DNA of 64,000 nt from Arthrobacter sp. zg-Y20 (GCF_030142075.1 NZ_CP126241.1:2790001-2854000); one strand, 5' to 3'; numbered from the stretch's first letter, positions 35,291 to 45,186 are shown. Made by a program: numbers and translations. The notes: generated by a model not told the origin, from the sequence alone.

Positions 35291-37186
35291 CTAGTCGCGG
35301 AAACGGGGCTTGCGGGCGCCGGTAGCGGCACTGTCCCGGAAGCCGCCTTCGCGCTTCTTGAACGGGCGGTCGCTGCCGCGGTCACCGAAGGACCGCTCGC
35401 CGTCGCGCTTCTTGAAATCCTTCTTGAAGCCGCCGCGGTCGGCACGGTCGTTGAAGCTGCCGCCTTCACGCTCGCGGGCCGGCTTGCGTCCCTTGTCCAG
35501 TTCCAGGTGGATCAGCTCGCCGCCGATCCGGGTGCGGGACAGGGCGCGCAGCTGGTCCTTGGACAGGTCTGCGGGCAGTTCCACCAGCGTGTGGTCGGCG
35601 CGGATGTCAATGCCGCCGATCTGTGCGGAGGACAGGCCGCCTTCGTTGGCGATGGCGCCGACGATGGAACCGGGAAGCACGCGCTGGCGGCGGCCGACGG
35701 CGATGCGGTACGTTGCATTGCCTTCGGTCAGCGGGCGCGTCGGGCCGCGGGAGCCGAAGCCGTCATTGCGGCCTTCGGAGCGCTCGCGCTGGCGGGCCGG
35801 GGCCACCGGGATTTCCTTCAGCAGCAGGTCGCGGCCGCCCTGGGCCATGACGGCCAGGGCTGCGGCAACGTCTTCGGCGGGAACGTCATGCTCGGCCAGG
35901 TACTTGGTCACCAAGCCGCGGAACACCGAGATGTCCTCGGAACCGAGGGTTTCGGTGATCTTTTCGGAGAACTTGGCCAGGCGCTTTTCGTTGACTACGT
36001 CAACGCTGGGCAGCTGCATGTGCTCAACCGGCTGGCGGGTGGCCTTTTCAATGGCCCGCAGCAGGTACTTCTCGCGCGGGGTCATGAACAGGATCGCGTC
36101 GCCGGTGCGGCCTGCACGGCCGGTACGGCCAATGCGGTGCACGTAGGACTCGGTGTCGTGCGGGATGTCGTAGTTGACGACGTGGCTGATGCGCTCGACG
36201 TCGAGGCCGCGGGCGGCAACATCCGTGGCAACCAGGATGTCGATCTTGCCGTCGCGCAGGGCCTCAACCGTACGCTCGCGCTGCTGCTGCGGGATGTCGC
36301 CGTTGATGGCGGCGGCGCTGTAGCCGCGGTCCTTCAGCTTGTCCGCCAGATCCTCCGTGGCAGCCTTGGTGCGGACGAACGCGATGACGCCGTCGAACTC
36401 TTCGGTTTCCAGGATGCGGGTCATGGCGTCCAGCTTGTGCGGGCCCATGACCTGCACGTAGCGCTGGCGGGTGTTGGCACCGGTGGTGGTCTTGGACTTG
36501 ACCGTGACCTCGGCGGCGTTGTTCAGGTACTTCTTGGCAATCTTGCGGATGGCCGGCGGCATGGTGGCGGAGAAGAGGGCAACCTGCTTCTCGGCCGGAG
36601 TGGAGGAAAGGATCTGCTCCACATCTTCGGCGAAGCCCATGCGGAGCATTTCGTCGGCCTCGTCCAGCACCAGGTACTCCAGGTTGGACAGGTCCAGGGA
36701 ACCCTTGGCGATGTGGTCGATAACGCGTCCCGGGGTACCTACGACAACCTGAGCGCCGCGGCGCAGGCCGGCCAGCTGGGGTCCGTAAGCGGATCCGCCG
36801 TAGACGGGCAGCACGGTGATGCCGTCCATGTGGACTGCGTAGGAGGTGAAGGCTTCAGCGGACTGCAGGGCCAGTTCACGGGTGGGGGCCAGGACCAGCA
36901 CCTGGGTGTCCTTCGTGGCCGGGCGGCCGGCCAGCAGGGACAGGGCGGGGACGGCGAATGCGGCGGTCTTGCCGGTACCGGTCTGGGCCAGGCCCACGAC
37001 GTCGCGGCCTTCAAGCAGCAGGGGGATGGTGGCTGCCTGGATGGGGGACGGCTTGACGTAGCCGACATCCTTCAGGGCTGACAGGACGCGCTCGTCCAGT
37101 CCGAAGTCACTGAACATCACTGTGTTCTCTTCGGCTTCGGGAACGGCATTTTCAACGGTGCTGTTATCCAGCGGTGCTTCAGACAA
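35291..37186 (-). CDS. DEAD-box RNA helicase (CsdA/DeaD-like)
   Basis: 631 residues from TTG 37186, which has GAGGATT 8 bases upstream; ATG 37117 is the alternative. Motifs in order: Q-motif (VGYVKPSPIQAATIPLLLEG), AQTGTGKT, PTRELALQ, VLDEADEML, SAT in ALFSATMPPAIRKI, VATDVAARGLDVER and HRIGRTGRAGRTG. A DbpA-type RNA-binding domain (about 490-565: RIAVGRRQRVLPGSIVGAIA) precedes a basic, Arg/Phe/Gly-rich tail (GGFKKDFKKRDGERSFGDRG). It unwinds structured RNA in ribosome assembly or cold adaptation. The 365-base gap upstream may be a long leader. Confidence 0.93.
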   Translation of the reverse strand: MSEAPLDNSTVENAVPEAEENTVMFSDFGLDERVLSALKDVGYVKPSPIQAATIPLLLEGRDVVGLAQTGTGKTAAFAVPALSLLAGRPATKDTQVLVLAPTRELALQSAEAFTSYAVHMDGITVLPVYGGSAYGPQLAGLRRGAQVVVGTPGRVIDHIAKGSLDLSNLEYLVLDEADEMLRMGFAEDVEQILSSTPAEKQVALFSATMPPAIRKIAKKYLNNAAEVTVKSKTTTGANTRQRYVQVMGPHKLDAMTRILETEEFDGVIAFVRTKAATEDLADKLKDRGYSAAAINGDIPQQQRERTVEALRDGKIDILVATDVAARGLDVERISHVVNYDIPHDTESYVHRIGRTGRAGRTGDAILFMTPREKYLLRAIEKATRQPVEHMQLPSVDVVNEKRLAKFSEKITETLGSEDISVFRGLVTKYLAEHDVPAEDVAAALAVMAQGGRDLLLKEIPVAPARQRERSEGRNDGFGSRGPTRPLTEGNATYRIAVGRRQRVLPGSIVGAIANEGGLSSAQIGGIDIRADHTLVELPADLSKDQLRALSRTRIGGELIHLELDKGRKPAREREGGSFNDRADRGGFKKDFKKRDGERSFGDRGSDRPFKKREGGFRDSAATGARKPRFRD

Positions 37187-37551
37187 GAGGGAATCCTCAT
37201 TCAATCGGGGAACCACGCAACCAGGAGGCTGCAGGACGTAAGTCCGGCGCTGTTGCAATCCCAGGCAGGACTTTCCGTCACAGCTGTGGGCCGATTTCAC
37301 TGGATTGTGTCTACGACCGGTGTGACGATTTCTTTGCCGGCGCTCCCCAAAAGATGAATCTGCCCGCAATTGAATGCGGGCCCCAACACAACGTACCTTG
37401 CGGTTTCGGTTCAAAACTCGATGATCCGCAGGAAAATAAGGGAATACCGGAGTGGGGGATGTTTTCCAGTGTACGGCATAACGGCTGCCGCTGCTTCGCA
37501 GGGGGCGGTGAGCTTGGGCACACGCTCCTGACGGAAGCTTTAGCCGCGCGG
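37187..37551. other. Intergenic region upstream of DEAD-box gene
   Basis: 365 bases between the helicase start and the MOSC stop. On the minus strand it would form a long leader for the helicase. It contains the hairpin CCCGCA-N6-TGCGGG (37363-37380). No convincing promoter hexamers or additional gene are seen. Confidence 0.5.
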
Positions 37552-38238
37552 CTAGATAGCAGCCGGCACGGCCTGCACCCGATCCTTAGCTGCGGACTTC
37601 GCCGCCATGGTCCGCAGGACCTTCTGGATTTCGGGCGACAGTCTGATTTCACCTGCGATGCGGGAGGCCTCCAGCGCTTCAGCCTGCTGTTGGTCCAGGC
37701 CCCGGAAGACGTCCCGGACAGTGACGCCGTGCGCCGGCCTGGTCAGGACTTCGATCGGGTCTCCGGCGGCGATGCTGCCGCGGCGGCGGACCTGCAGGTA
37801 TGTTCCCACCAGGCCTGCTTCGGCAAAGCGGTGCACCCAGTTAGGCACCTGCATGCGCTGCTGGAAATTCCGGCACGGGGTGCGGGGACAGGTTACTTCC
37901 ACTTCCACGTCCGCACCGATCCGCCACCGTTCGCCAATCAGCGCGCCCGTGGCATCCAGTCCGGCGATGCGCAGGTTTTCCCCGAACAGCCCCGGCTCAA
38001 TGCTGCGGCCCAGTTCCTGTTCCCAGTACTCGGCGTCGGCCTGCGAATAGGCGTAGAGGGCCTTCGACTCGCCGCCGTGGTGTTTCCTGCTGGCCTGCAG
38101 GTCCCCGGTCAGGCCCAGGGGATGGACCTTTACCGGCCCCTCCACGGCACGCTTGTCAATGGCGGTGACGCCGGTGGCGTCTTTAGTGGGCAGGAGGCCG
38201 TGCACCAGGCAAACGGCGAGCAGGGAACCGGTGGTCAT
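37552..38238 (-). CDS. MOSC-domain protein (YiiM-like)
   Basis: 228 residues. MOSC elements are visible: VKVHPLGLTGDLQASRKHHG then GESKALYAYS, GENLRIAGLDATGALIGERW, and the conserved Cys in CPRTPCRNFQQRM. MOSC proteins handle molybdenum cofactor or detoxify N-hydroxylated bases (YiiM). It is 9 bp downstream of a membrane glycosyltransferase gene on the same strand. Confidence 0.92.
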   Translation of the reverse strand: MTTGSLLAVCLVHGLLPTKDATGVTAIDKRAVEGPVKVHPLGLTGDLQASRKHHGGESKALYAYSQADAEYWEQELGRSIEPGLFGENLRIAGLDATGALIGERWRIGADVEVEVTCPRTPCRNFQQRMQVPNWVHRFAEAGLVGTYLQVRRRGSIAAGDPIEVLTRPAHGVTVRDVFRGLDQQQAEALEASRIAGEIRLSPEIQKVLRTMAAKSAAKDRVQAVPAAI

Positions 38239-38247
38239 GCCTGCAGT

Positions 38248-39537
38248 CTAGGGCTGCGGCTCCGTGGCACGCAGCAACTGCGGCGGGTCGTTGCGCCACC
38301 AGTTCCGGGACCGGCTCCCCCAGTAAGCGGCGAACCACCAGATCATCAGCCCCGCACCCCAGAACACGCCGGCACTGGAAGCCATCAGCCACGGTTCCGG
38401 CAGTTGGGAATCCAGGTTGGGGGAATCAAAGAGCTCACCGATGGTTTTGGGTGAGTACACGAAGATCACCAGCGAGCTCACCAGCAGCATCACGCCCGTG
38501 ACCCGCAGCTTCCGGTGCCCCGGCCCCAGGTCCAGCAGGTTCCGGCCCAAAACCGGAATGAAAAGTGCCACCCATACCCAGTGGTGGGACCAGGACACCG
38601 GGGACATCAGCAGCATCAGCAGTGCCGTGGCCGCCAGGGCCGTGAACGTCTGCCCGCGGTTGCCGGCCATGCGGATGATGACTGCCGCGGCAGCGACGGC
38701 CAGGAGGGTGAGGATCAGCCAGGGCAGGTCCACGGGGAAGTCCGGGCCGCCGAAGTGCAGGATGGCGCCCTTGATGGAGAGGTTGTCCACATAGCCGGCG
38801 CCGCCGATCCGGGAGGTATCCGGCAGCAGCTCCAGCCAATACGTTTTGGATTCCCGGGGCAGAATGAGGAAGCCCAGGCCGAACGTTGCAAGGAAGCCGT
38901 AGGTCATGTTGCGCAGGCCCCGCCAGTCCCCACGAGCCAGGAAGTACAGGCCGAAGACCAGCGGGGTGAGCTTCAATCCGGCGGCCACGCCGGTCAGCAG
39001 CCCAGTGGGCCAGCCTTCCCGCTTGACCACGAAGTCGGCCATGATCAGCCCGAACAGAAGGATGTTGATCTGCCCGAAGGCCTGGGTTTCCCGCCAGGGA
39101 CCGAGCAGCACGATGAACCCCGCCGCGAGCGTGGCAAGCGGACGCAGCCAGGGATGGCGCAGGACATCCATGGCGCCGGCCCGGTCGAAGACGTACCGGA
39201 CGCCCCAGAGCGCGGTTGCCGCGGCTATGGCGATGGAGATGCCGGTAAAGATGTTCAGGCCGATGCCTTGCCCGAACGGAGCCAGCACCGCAAAAACCAG
39301 CGCCGCAAAAGGCGGATACGTAAAGAGGAGACTGCTGTCGGCGTCGTACTGCAGCGCCTTGGTGTACAGCTCGCCGCCGGCGTCCAGCACACTCTGTCCG
39401 CCGGTGAGGTAAACGCGGAAATCCAGTCCGTGGCGCGGCGAAACATCAAAAGCTGTCCATACGAGCAGCCCGGCTAGTGCCAGCGCCCCCAGGGTCGCAA
39501 CGGTCCGCACGAAGGCGGATCGGTGGATCTGGCCCAT
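38248..39537 (-). CDS. GT87-like polyprenol-dependent mannosyltransferase
   Basis: 429 residues with about ten transmembrane helices. The N-terminal loop after the first helix has FDVSPRHGLDFRVYLTGGQS, where an Asp is the usual catalytic residue of GT-C enzymes. PFAALVFAVLAPFGQ and SPVSWSHHWVWVALFIPVLG are typical of the DUF2029/GT87 family. These enzymes add alpha-1,2-mannose to lipoglycans (lipomannan-type) on the outer face of the membrane. It is cotranscribed with the MOSC gene. Confidence 0.88.
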   Translation of the reverse strand: MGQIHRSAFVRTVATLGALALAGLLVWTAFDVSPRHGLDFRVYLTGGQSVLDAGGELYTKALQYDADSSLLFTYPPFAALVFAVLAPFGQGIGLNIFTGISIAIAAATALWGVRYVFDRAGAMDVLRHPWLRPLATLAAGFIVLLGPWRETQAFGQINILLFGLIMADFVVKREGWPTGLLTGVAAGLKLTPLVFGLYFLARGDWRGLRNMTYGFLATFGLGFLILPRESKTYWLELLPDTSRIGGAGYVDNLSIKGAILHFGGPDFPVDLPWLILTLLAVAAAAVIIRMAGNRGQTFTALAATALLMLLMSPVSWSHHWVWVALFIPVLGRNLLDLGPGHRKLRVTGVMLLVSSLVIFVYSPKTIGELFDSPNLDSQLPEPWLMASSAGVFWGAGLMIWWFAAYWGSRSRNWWRNDPPQLLRATEPQP

Positions 39538-39692
39538 TGTTCTCCTGTAAGCACTGCCGTCCGCGCTCGTGGCGCCGCATAGCGATATGGCGATATTGAC
39601 TTATCCCAGTCTACCGGGCAACCCCTTCGGCCTGCCCCTCCCGGGGCAGGCGCTAGGCTGGCCGGAGAAGATTGAAGAGCGAAAGGTCCCCC

Positions 39693-40871
39693 ATGTCTGA
39701 CGCGTTGCTGGCCCTCACAAATGCCCATGTGGTACCGGTCACCGGGGATCCCTTTGACGGCACGGTGCTCGTTGAAGGCAGCCGGATCCGCGAGCTGGGC
39801 CCGGACGTCCGGGTGCCGGAGTCGGCGCAGGTGCTCGACGCCGGCGGGCAGTGGCTGCTGCCGGGGCTGGTGGACGCCCACACGCATCTGGGGGTCCACG
39901 AGGAGGGTGAAGGCTGGGCCGGCAATGACTCCAACGAAATGACGGACCCGGTGATGGCCGGCGTGCGCGCCCTCGATGCCGTTAACCCGTTCGACACCGG
40001 GTTCGACGACGCCCTGGCCGGCGGCGTGACCACCGCCAACATCAACCCCGGTTCGGGCAATCCGATCGGCGGGCAGGCCGTGGCCCTGCACACGCACGGG
40101 CGTTACCTGGAGGAAATGGTCCTGCGCGCGCCCAGCGGGTTGAAGTCCGCCCTGGGCGAGAACCCCAAGCGGATCTACAGCGAGAAGAAGCAGACCCCCT
40201 CTACGCGGCTGGGTACCGCCATGGTGATCCGGCAGGCGTTTATGGACGCGCAAAACTACATGGGCAAAGCGGACCCGGATGCCCGCGATCCGCACATGGA
40301 AGCCCTGGCCATGGTGCTCCGGAGGGAAATCCCGTGGCGGCAGCACGCGCACCGCGCCGACGATATCGGCACTGCCCTGCGGCTCGCGGACGAATTCGGC
40401 TACGACCTGGTGCTGGACCACGGAACGGAAGCGCATCTGCTGGCCGATGTCCTGGCCGAGCGCGGGGTGCCGGTGCTGATTGGTCCCCTGTTCACCACCA
40501 GGTCCAAGGTGGAGCTGCGCGGACGCAGTATGGCCAACCCGGGCAAGCTGGCCGCCGCCGGAGTGGAAATCTCCATCATCACCGACCACCCGGTGGTGCC
40601 CGTCAACTTCCTGATCTACCAGGCGGCGCTCGCGGTCAAGGAGGGGCTGGAGCGGAAGGAAGCACTGCGTTCGGTCACCATCAACCCCGCCCGGGTGCTT
40701 GGCCTGGCGGACCGGCTTGGCTCGCTGGAGCCCGGCAAGGACGCCGATCTGGTCCTCTGGAGCGGTGATCCGCTGGATGTGATGCAGCGTGCCATGCGAG
40801 TGTGGATTGGCGGCCGCGAGGTGTACCGCTACGATGCCGCAACCCGCGAACAGATTGTGGCGCCGCGCTGA
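39693..40871 (+). CDS. Amidohydrolase family protein (imidazolonepropionase-like)
   Basis: 392 residues from ATG 39693 with GAAAGG upstream. Metal ligands fit the amidohydrolase fold: DAHTHLGVH, HAHRADD, LDHGTEAH and the Asp in ISIITDHPVV. The composite N-terminal sandwich (NAHVVPVTGDPFDGTVLVEG) and C-terminal SLEPGKDADLVLWSGDPLD are typical. Substrate is unknown. Stop TGA overlaps the next ATG by one base. Confidence 0.9.
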   Translation: MSDALLALTNAHVVPVTGDPFDGTVLVEGSRIRELGPDVRVPESAQVLDAGGQWLLPGLVDAHTHLGVHEEGEGWAGNDSNEMTDPVMAGVRALDAVNPFDTGFDDALAGGVTTANINPGSGNPIGGQAVALHTHGRYLEEMVLRAPSGLKSALGENPKRIYSEKKQTPSTRLGTAMVIRQAFMDAQNYMGKADPDARDPHMEALAMVLRREIPWRQHAHRADDIGTALRLADEFGYDLVLDHGTEAHLLADVLAERGVPVLIGPLFTTRSKVELRGRSMANPGKLAAAGVEISIITDHPVVPVNFLIYQAALAVKEGLERKEALRSVTINPARVLGLADRLGSLEPGKDADLVLWSGDPLDVMQRAMRVWIGGREVYRYDAATREQIVAPR

Positions 40872-41323
40872 TGCGTCCCGGCAACACCCCTGCAGCGCCC
40901 GGCCCCTCCGGTGCATCACCCCGGACGCCCCCGCCGTCGATCATCCGCATTGCCGCCGCAGCCTGGCTGGGGGCGGCGGTCCTGCTGGCCGCGGCAGGGG
41001 TTTCCTTTGTTGTATCCGCCCGCACCCAGCACCAGGACAGCACGGCACTGACCATGCTGGGGATCCTTGTCCTGGCCCTGGCAGCGCTCAGCGCGTACAG
41101 CGTTCTCCGGCTGCGGGCAGGCAAGCGGAGCGCCCGTGAAACCCTCACCAGCATCGCTGCCATCGGCGGGTTCCCGCTGCTCTTCCGCGGCCCGGCTCTG
41201 GTGGCCGTGGGTCTGGTCCTGCTGGCCTGCGCCGGGCTGCTCTGGCTGCCCGCCAGCAACCGTTTCTTCCGGCTCCGGGACCCGAAGAAGCGCGGGCCCA
41301 AAGGCAGCCGGCCCCGCACCTGA
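40871..41323 (+). CDS. Hypothetical membrane protein
   Basis: 150 residues from ATG 40871, coupled to the amidohydrolase by TGATG. A Pro/Ser-rich N-terminus is followed by four hydrophobic helices (SIIRIAAAAWLGAAVLLAAA, MLGILVLALAALSAYSVLRL, LTSIAAIGGFPLLF, VAVGLVLLACAGLLWLPAS) and a basic tail. No family is recognised. Confidence 0.75.
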   Translation: MRPGNTPAAPGPSGASPRTPPPSIIRIAAAAWLGAAVLLAAAGVSFVVSARTQHQDSTALTMLGILVLALAALSAYSVLRLRAGKRSARETLTSIAAIGGFPLLFRGPALVAVGLVLLACAGLLWLPASNRFFRLRDPKKRGPKGSRPRT

Positions 41324-41352
41324 CGCCGGGCAGCGGCTAACCCGGGCTGCGG

Positions 41353-42498
41353 CTACAGCCGCCCGAACGCCGAATCCAGGTCCGCGATGAGGTCCTCTGC
41401 GTCCTCGATGCCCACGGACAAACGCAGCAGGTTCTCCGGCACCGCCAGCTCGGTCCCCTTCACCGAGGCATGGGTCATTTCCGACGGGTAATTCATCAGG
41501 GATTCCACCCCGCCCAGCGACTCGGCCAGCAGGAACAGGCGCGTGGATTCGGCGACCGTCCGGGCGGCAGCCTCGCCGCCCTTGAAAGACACCGACACCA
41601 TGCCGCCGAAGTCCTTCATCTGTGCCTTGGCCAGGTCATGGCCGGGATGTTCTTCGAGGCCCGGATACAGCACGTTTTCCACCGCCGGCTGGTCCCGGAG
41701 CCATTTCGCCACGGCCATGGCGTTGGCGGAGTGCCGGTCCATGCGCACGGCCAGGGTCTTCAGCCCGCGCGTGGTCAGCCAGGCCTCCATGGGTGCGGAC
41801 ACCGCTCCAACGGCAAACTGGATGAACCCGACCTTCTCCGCCATCGCGTCGTCGTTGAGGACCACCGCGCCGCCCACGGCGTCGGAATGCCCGCCGATGT
41901 ACTTGGTGGTGGAGTGCACCACGACGTCGGCGCCCAGTGAGAGCGGCTGCTGCAGATAGGGGGAGGCAAAAGTGTTGTCGACAACCAGCAGCGCCCCGGC
42001 GTCGTGTGCCGCCTGGGCGGTGGCGGCAATATCGGAAATCTTCATCATTGGGTTCGACGGCGTTTCCAGCCACACGATTTTCGTGTTGCCTGCGGCGACG
42101 GCGGCCTGCACGGCAACGGCGTCGGACATGTCCACCGCCGCACTGGTGATTCCCCAGGCCCCCAGCACCTTGGTGATCAGGCGGTAGGTGCCGCCGTAGG
42201 CGTCGTTGCCCAGCACAATGTGGTCCCCCGGGGCCAGCAGCCCCCGGATCAGGGCGTCCTCGGCGGCTAGGCCGGAGCTGAAGGAAAACGCGTGCTTCCC
42301 GCCCTCCAGCGCCGCCAGCTGCTCCTGCAGCGAGTCCCGGGTGGGGTTGGTGCCGCGGCCGTACTCATAACCGTTCCGCAGCCCCCCGATGCCGTCCTGG
42401 GCGTAAGTGGTGCTCTGGTACAGCGGCGGAATGACTGCCCCCGTGGTGGGATCCGGGGCCTGCCCCGCATGGACGGCGCGGGTGCTGAAGCTGGTCAT
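41353..42498 (-). CDS. metB: Cystathionine gamma-synthase
   Basis: 381 residues from ATG 42498. Cys/Met-metabolism PLP fold: STRAVHAGQAPDPTTGAVIP, YEYGRGTNPTRDSLQEQLAA, the PLP Lys in VVHSTTKYIGGHSDAVGG, and SLGGVESLMNYPSEMTHASV. It joins cysteine with an activated homoserine, or works as gamma-lyase. The upstream neighbour encodes cystathionine beta-synthase, so the pair can interconvert homocysteine and cysteine, as in mycobacteria. Confidence 0.94.
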   Translation of the reverse strand: MTSFSTRAVHAGQAPDPTTGAVIPPLYQSTTYAQDGIGGLRNGYEYGRGTNPTRDSLQEQLAALEGGKHAFSFSSGLAAEDALIRGLLAPGDHIVLGNDAYGGTYRLITKVLGAWGITSAAVDMSDAVAVQAAVAAGNTKIVWLETPSNPMMKISDIAATAQAAHDAGALLVVDNTFASPYLQQPLSLGADVVVHSTTKYIGGHSDAVGGAVVLNDDAMAEKVGFIQFAVGAVSAPMEAWLTTRGLKTLAVRMDRHSANAMAVAKWLRDQPAVENVLYPGLEEHPGHDLAKAQMKDFGGMVSVSFKGGEAAARTVAESTRLFLLAESLGGVESLMNYPSEMTHASVKGTELAVPENLLRLSVGIEDAEDLIADLDSAFGRL

Positions 42499-42576
42499 TG
42501 GTTCCTCCTGTGCCGGCATGCCGGCGGGTTGGTGCGGAAAACGGCCGTCCGGCGGCGGCCGTCCGGCGGCGGCCGG

Positions 42577-43956
42577 TCAGAGGCTCAGGTACGAAAGCAG
42601 GTCGTGCCGGGTCAGCATGCCGATGGCCGCGCCGTCGGACGTCACCATCACGGCGTCGTCGTCCTGCAGTTTGGCGCGGGCCGAAGCCACTGAGTCTCCG
42701 GCGCCGACCAGGGCCGGGCGCGGACCCATGTGTTCGCTGATCCGGTCCGTGGGCTTGGCTTCACCGCGGAAGAGTTTCTCCGTCAGCGAGCGCTCGTCCA
42801 CGGAGCCGAGGACCTCGCCGAGCACCACCGGGGGTTCCTGCGAAAGCACCGGCAGGCAGGAGACCGCGTACTCATTGAGGATGGCAATCACGTCACGCAC
42901 GGTCTCGTTCGGATGCGTGTGTACCAGGGCGGGCAGCGACCCGTCCTTCATCTCCATCACGTCCCGCACGGAGGCCTGCTCGCCGCCGTCCTGGAGGAAC
43001 CCGTAGGAACGCATCCACTCATCGTTGAAGATCTTGCCCATGTAGCCCCGGCCGCTGTCCGGCAGCAGGACCACCACGACGTCGTCGGGTCCCAGGCCGC
43101 GGGCAGCCTGCAGTGCCGCGGTCACGGCCATGCCGGAGGACCCGCCCACCAGCAGCCCTTCCTCCCGGGCCAGGCGGCGGGTCATGGCGAAGGAGTCCGC
43201 GTCCGGCACGGCAACCACCTCATCGGGCACGGACCGGTCGTAGTTCGCCGGCCACATGTCCTCCCCCACCCCCTCCACAAAGTAGGGGCGTCCGCTGCCG
43301 CCGGAGTAGACCGACCCTTCCGGGTCTGCGGCGATCACGCGCACCGGGCCGGAGGGCCGGTCCGCGGAGATTTCCTTGAGGTAGCGCCCGGTGCCGGTGA
43401 TGGTGCCGCCGGTGCCTGCGCCGGCCACGAAATGGGTGACCCGGCCCTCGGTGTCCGCCCATATTTCCGGCCCCGTGGATTCGAAGTGGCTGGCCGGGGC
43501 GGACGGGTTGGAGAACTGGTCCGGTTTGTACGCCCCGTCGATTTCGCGCACCAGGCGGTCCGAGACGCCGTAGTAGGAGTCTGGACTGTCCGGGGCCACC
43601 GACGTCGGGGTCACCACCACTTCGGCGCCGTACGCCCGCAGCACGTCCCGCTTCTCCACACCCACCTTGTCCGGGGTCACGAAGATGCACCGGTAGCCCT
43701 TTTGCTGCGCCACCAGCGCCAGCCCGACGCCGGTGTTGCCACTGGTGGGTTCGATCACCGTTCCGCCGGGGCGCAGCTTGCCCTCCTGCTCCGCGGTGTC
43801 GATCATCTTCACCGCAATCCGGTCCTTCACGGACCCGCCCGGGTTCAGGTACTCCAGTTTCACCAGAACGGTGGCGCGGATCCCTTCGGTGACATTGTTC
43901 AGCTTCACCAGGGGCGTATTGCCGATCAGGTCCAGGACTGTATTGGCGTACTTCAT
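42577..43956 (-). CDS. cbs: Cystathionine beta-synthase with CBS-domain pair
   Basis: 459 residues from ATG 43956. The PLP domain has the Lys in NPGGSVKDRIAVKM, EPTSGNTGVGLALVAQQKGY and GAGTGGTITGTGRYLKE. Two CBS domains are at about 335-459 (PALVHTHPNETVRDVIAILN; ASARAKLQDDDAVMVTSDGA), which bind adenosyl ligands in the human enzyme. It condenses serine and homocysteine. metB follows 78 bp downstream. Confidence 0.94.
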   Translation of the reverse strand: MKYANTVLDLIGNTPLVKLNNVTEGIRATVLVKLEYLNPGGSVKDRIAVKMIDTAEQEGKLRPGGTVIEPTSGNTGVGLALVAQQKGYRCIFVTPDKVGVEKRDVLRAYGAEVVVTPTSVAPDSPDSYYGVSDRLVREIDGAYKPDQFSNPSAPASHFESTGPEIWADTEGRVTHFVAGAGTGGTITGTGRYLKEISADRPSGPVRVIAADPEGSVYSGGSGRPYFVEGVGEDMWPANYDRSVPDEVVAVPDADSFAMTRRLAREEGLLVGGSSGMAVTAALQAARGLGPDDVVVVLLPDSGRGYMGKIFNDEWMRSYGFLQDGGEQASVRDVMEMKDGSLPALVHTHPNETVRDVIAILNEYAVSCLPVLSQEPPVVLGEVLGSVDERSLTEKLFRGEAKPTDRISEHMGPRPALVGAGDSVASARAKLQDDDAVMVTSDGAAIGMLTRHDLLSYLSL

Positions 43957-44132
43957 GTGACCCACGTTACTTCCAAACCTCCCGCTGTCCACCGGAGGCG
44001 AAACACGGCGCCGCAAAACCCGCACAACGGTTCCCGGCCGGACGCAGGGCACGCGGCCTAGTAGCTAACACCACACCACCGGGGCCACGGAAGCGGCGCC
44101 GGAACGGGGGCGGTGCGTGCAACCATAGGGGC

Positions 44133-45113
44133 ATGTCCTTCACTGCCGCTGCCGCGCCGCTGCAGTCGGTTCCCGCCGGCCCGGTGCGTTACTGGGACTC
44201 CCCCGCCCCGTACTGCCTGCATACCTCGCTGCGGATCCTGGTCCGGGGCAAGGGCGATCCAACCATCCGGCTCGCGCCCGGTGCGGCTTGGCTTGCGTTC
44301 CTCACCCCGGAGGGGCCGGCCACCCTGAACCTGCGCGAAGAACCCGCCCCCGCGCCGGGTGCACGCGTACGGGCCCAGGCCTGGGGCCCGGGCGCGGGAT
44401 GGGCACTGGACTCGGTGCCCGCCCTGCTGGGCGAGCACGATGACTGGACGGAATTCGACGACGACGCCTTCTGCGCCACGCTGCCGCGCATGGTCACCGA
44501 GACCCGGCGCCGCAACCGCTCGCTGCGCCTGCCCAGCACCGGCCGCATCATGGACTCCCTGATCCCCGTGGTGCTGGAACAAAAAGTAACCGTGATCGAG
44601 GCTTACTACGCCTGGCGCTACCTGGTGAGCCGGTACGGCACCGACGCGCCCGGACCGGCACCGGCCGGAATGAAGGCCGCCCCCGCACCCGAGACCTGGC
44701 GGCGGATCCCCAGCTGGGACTGGCACAAGGCCCGGGTGGATCTATCCCGCTCCAGCACCATCCTGCGCGCCTGCTCACTGGCCTCCGGACTGGAGCGGCT
44801 GGCCGATGCCCCGCTGGGCGATGACCTGACCGCAAGGCTCTGCTCGGTTCCGGGCGTCGGAGTGTGGAGCGCGGCGGAGATTACCCAGCGCACCCACGGA
44901 GCACCGGACTCGGTCTCCGTGGGCGACTACCATCTGGCCGCCTATGTGGGTGCCGCACTGACGGGCCGCCGCACGGACGACGCCGGCATGCTGGAACTGC
45001 TCGAACCATGGCGCGGACACCGGCAGCGGGTGGTTCGGATGATCATGCTCAGCGGGTACCGCAAACCTGCCTACGGCCCGAAGCTTGCCCCCATGGACCA
45101 CCGCCGGCGCTAG
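44133..45113 (+). CDS. DNA-3-methyladenine glycosylase (AlkA-like, HhH-GPD)
   Basis: 326 residues. The helix-hairpin-helix LCSVPGVGVWSAAEI and the catalytic Asp in SVSVGDYHLAAYVG are in the right order, and the helical part begins with IMDSLIPVVLEQKVTVIEAY. The N-terminal ~110 residues form the variable AlkA-like domain. It removes alkylated bases in base-excision repair. It is divergent from cbs, 176 bp away. Confidence 0.9.
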   Translation: MSFTAAAAPLQSVPAGPVRYWDSPAPYCLHTSLRILVRGKGDPTIRLAPGAAWLAFLTPEGPATLNLREEPAPAPGARVRAQAWGPGAGWALDSVPALLGEHDDWTEFDDDAFCATLPRMVTETRRRNRSLRLPSTGRIMDSLIPVVLEQKVTVIEAYYAWRYLVSRYGTDAPGPAPAGMKAAPAPETWRRIPSWDWHKARVDLSRSSTILRACSLASGLERLADAPLGDDLTARLCSVPGVGVWSAAEITQRTHGAPDSVSVGDYHLAAYVGAALTGRRTDDAGMLELLEPWRGHRQRVVRMIMLSGYRKPAYGPKLAPMDHRRR

Positions 45114-45186
45114 GAAAGTTCTGCCCGCTGCGAAGGCACCGCCTGCGCACCGGGCGCACGGCGCGGCGTCGGCTTAGGGTAGGGAC

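Noticed and set aside
37187-37414. 76-residue N-terminal extension of the DEAD-box helicase
   Set aside because: No ribosome site; sequence is Arg/Cys-rich and unlike helicase N-termini, while TTG 37186 has a good Shine-Dalgarno.
42730-44061. 443-residue plus-strand open frame opposite cbs
   Set aside because: Antisense to cystathionine beta-synthase, whose motifs are intact on the other strand.
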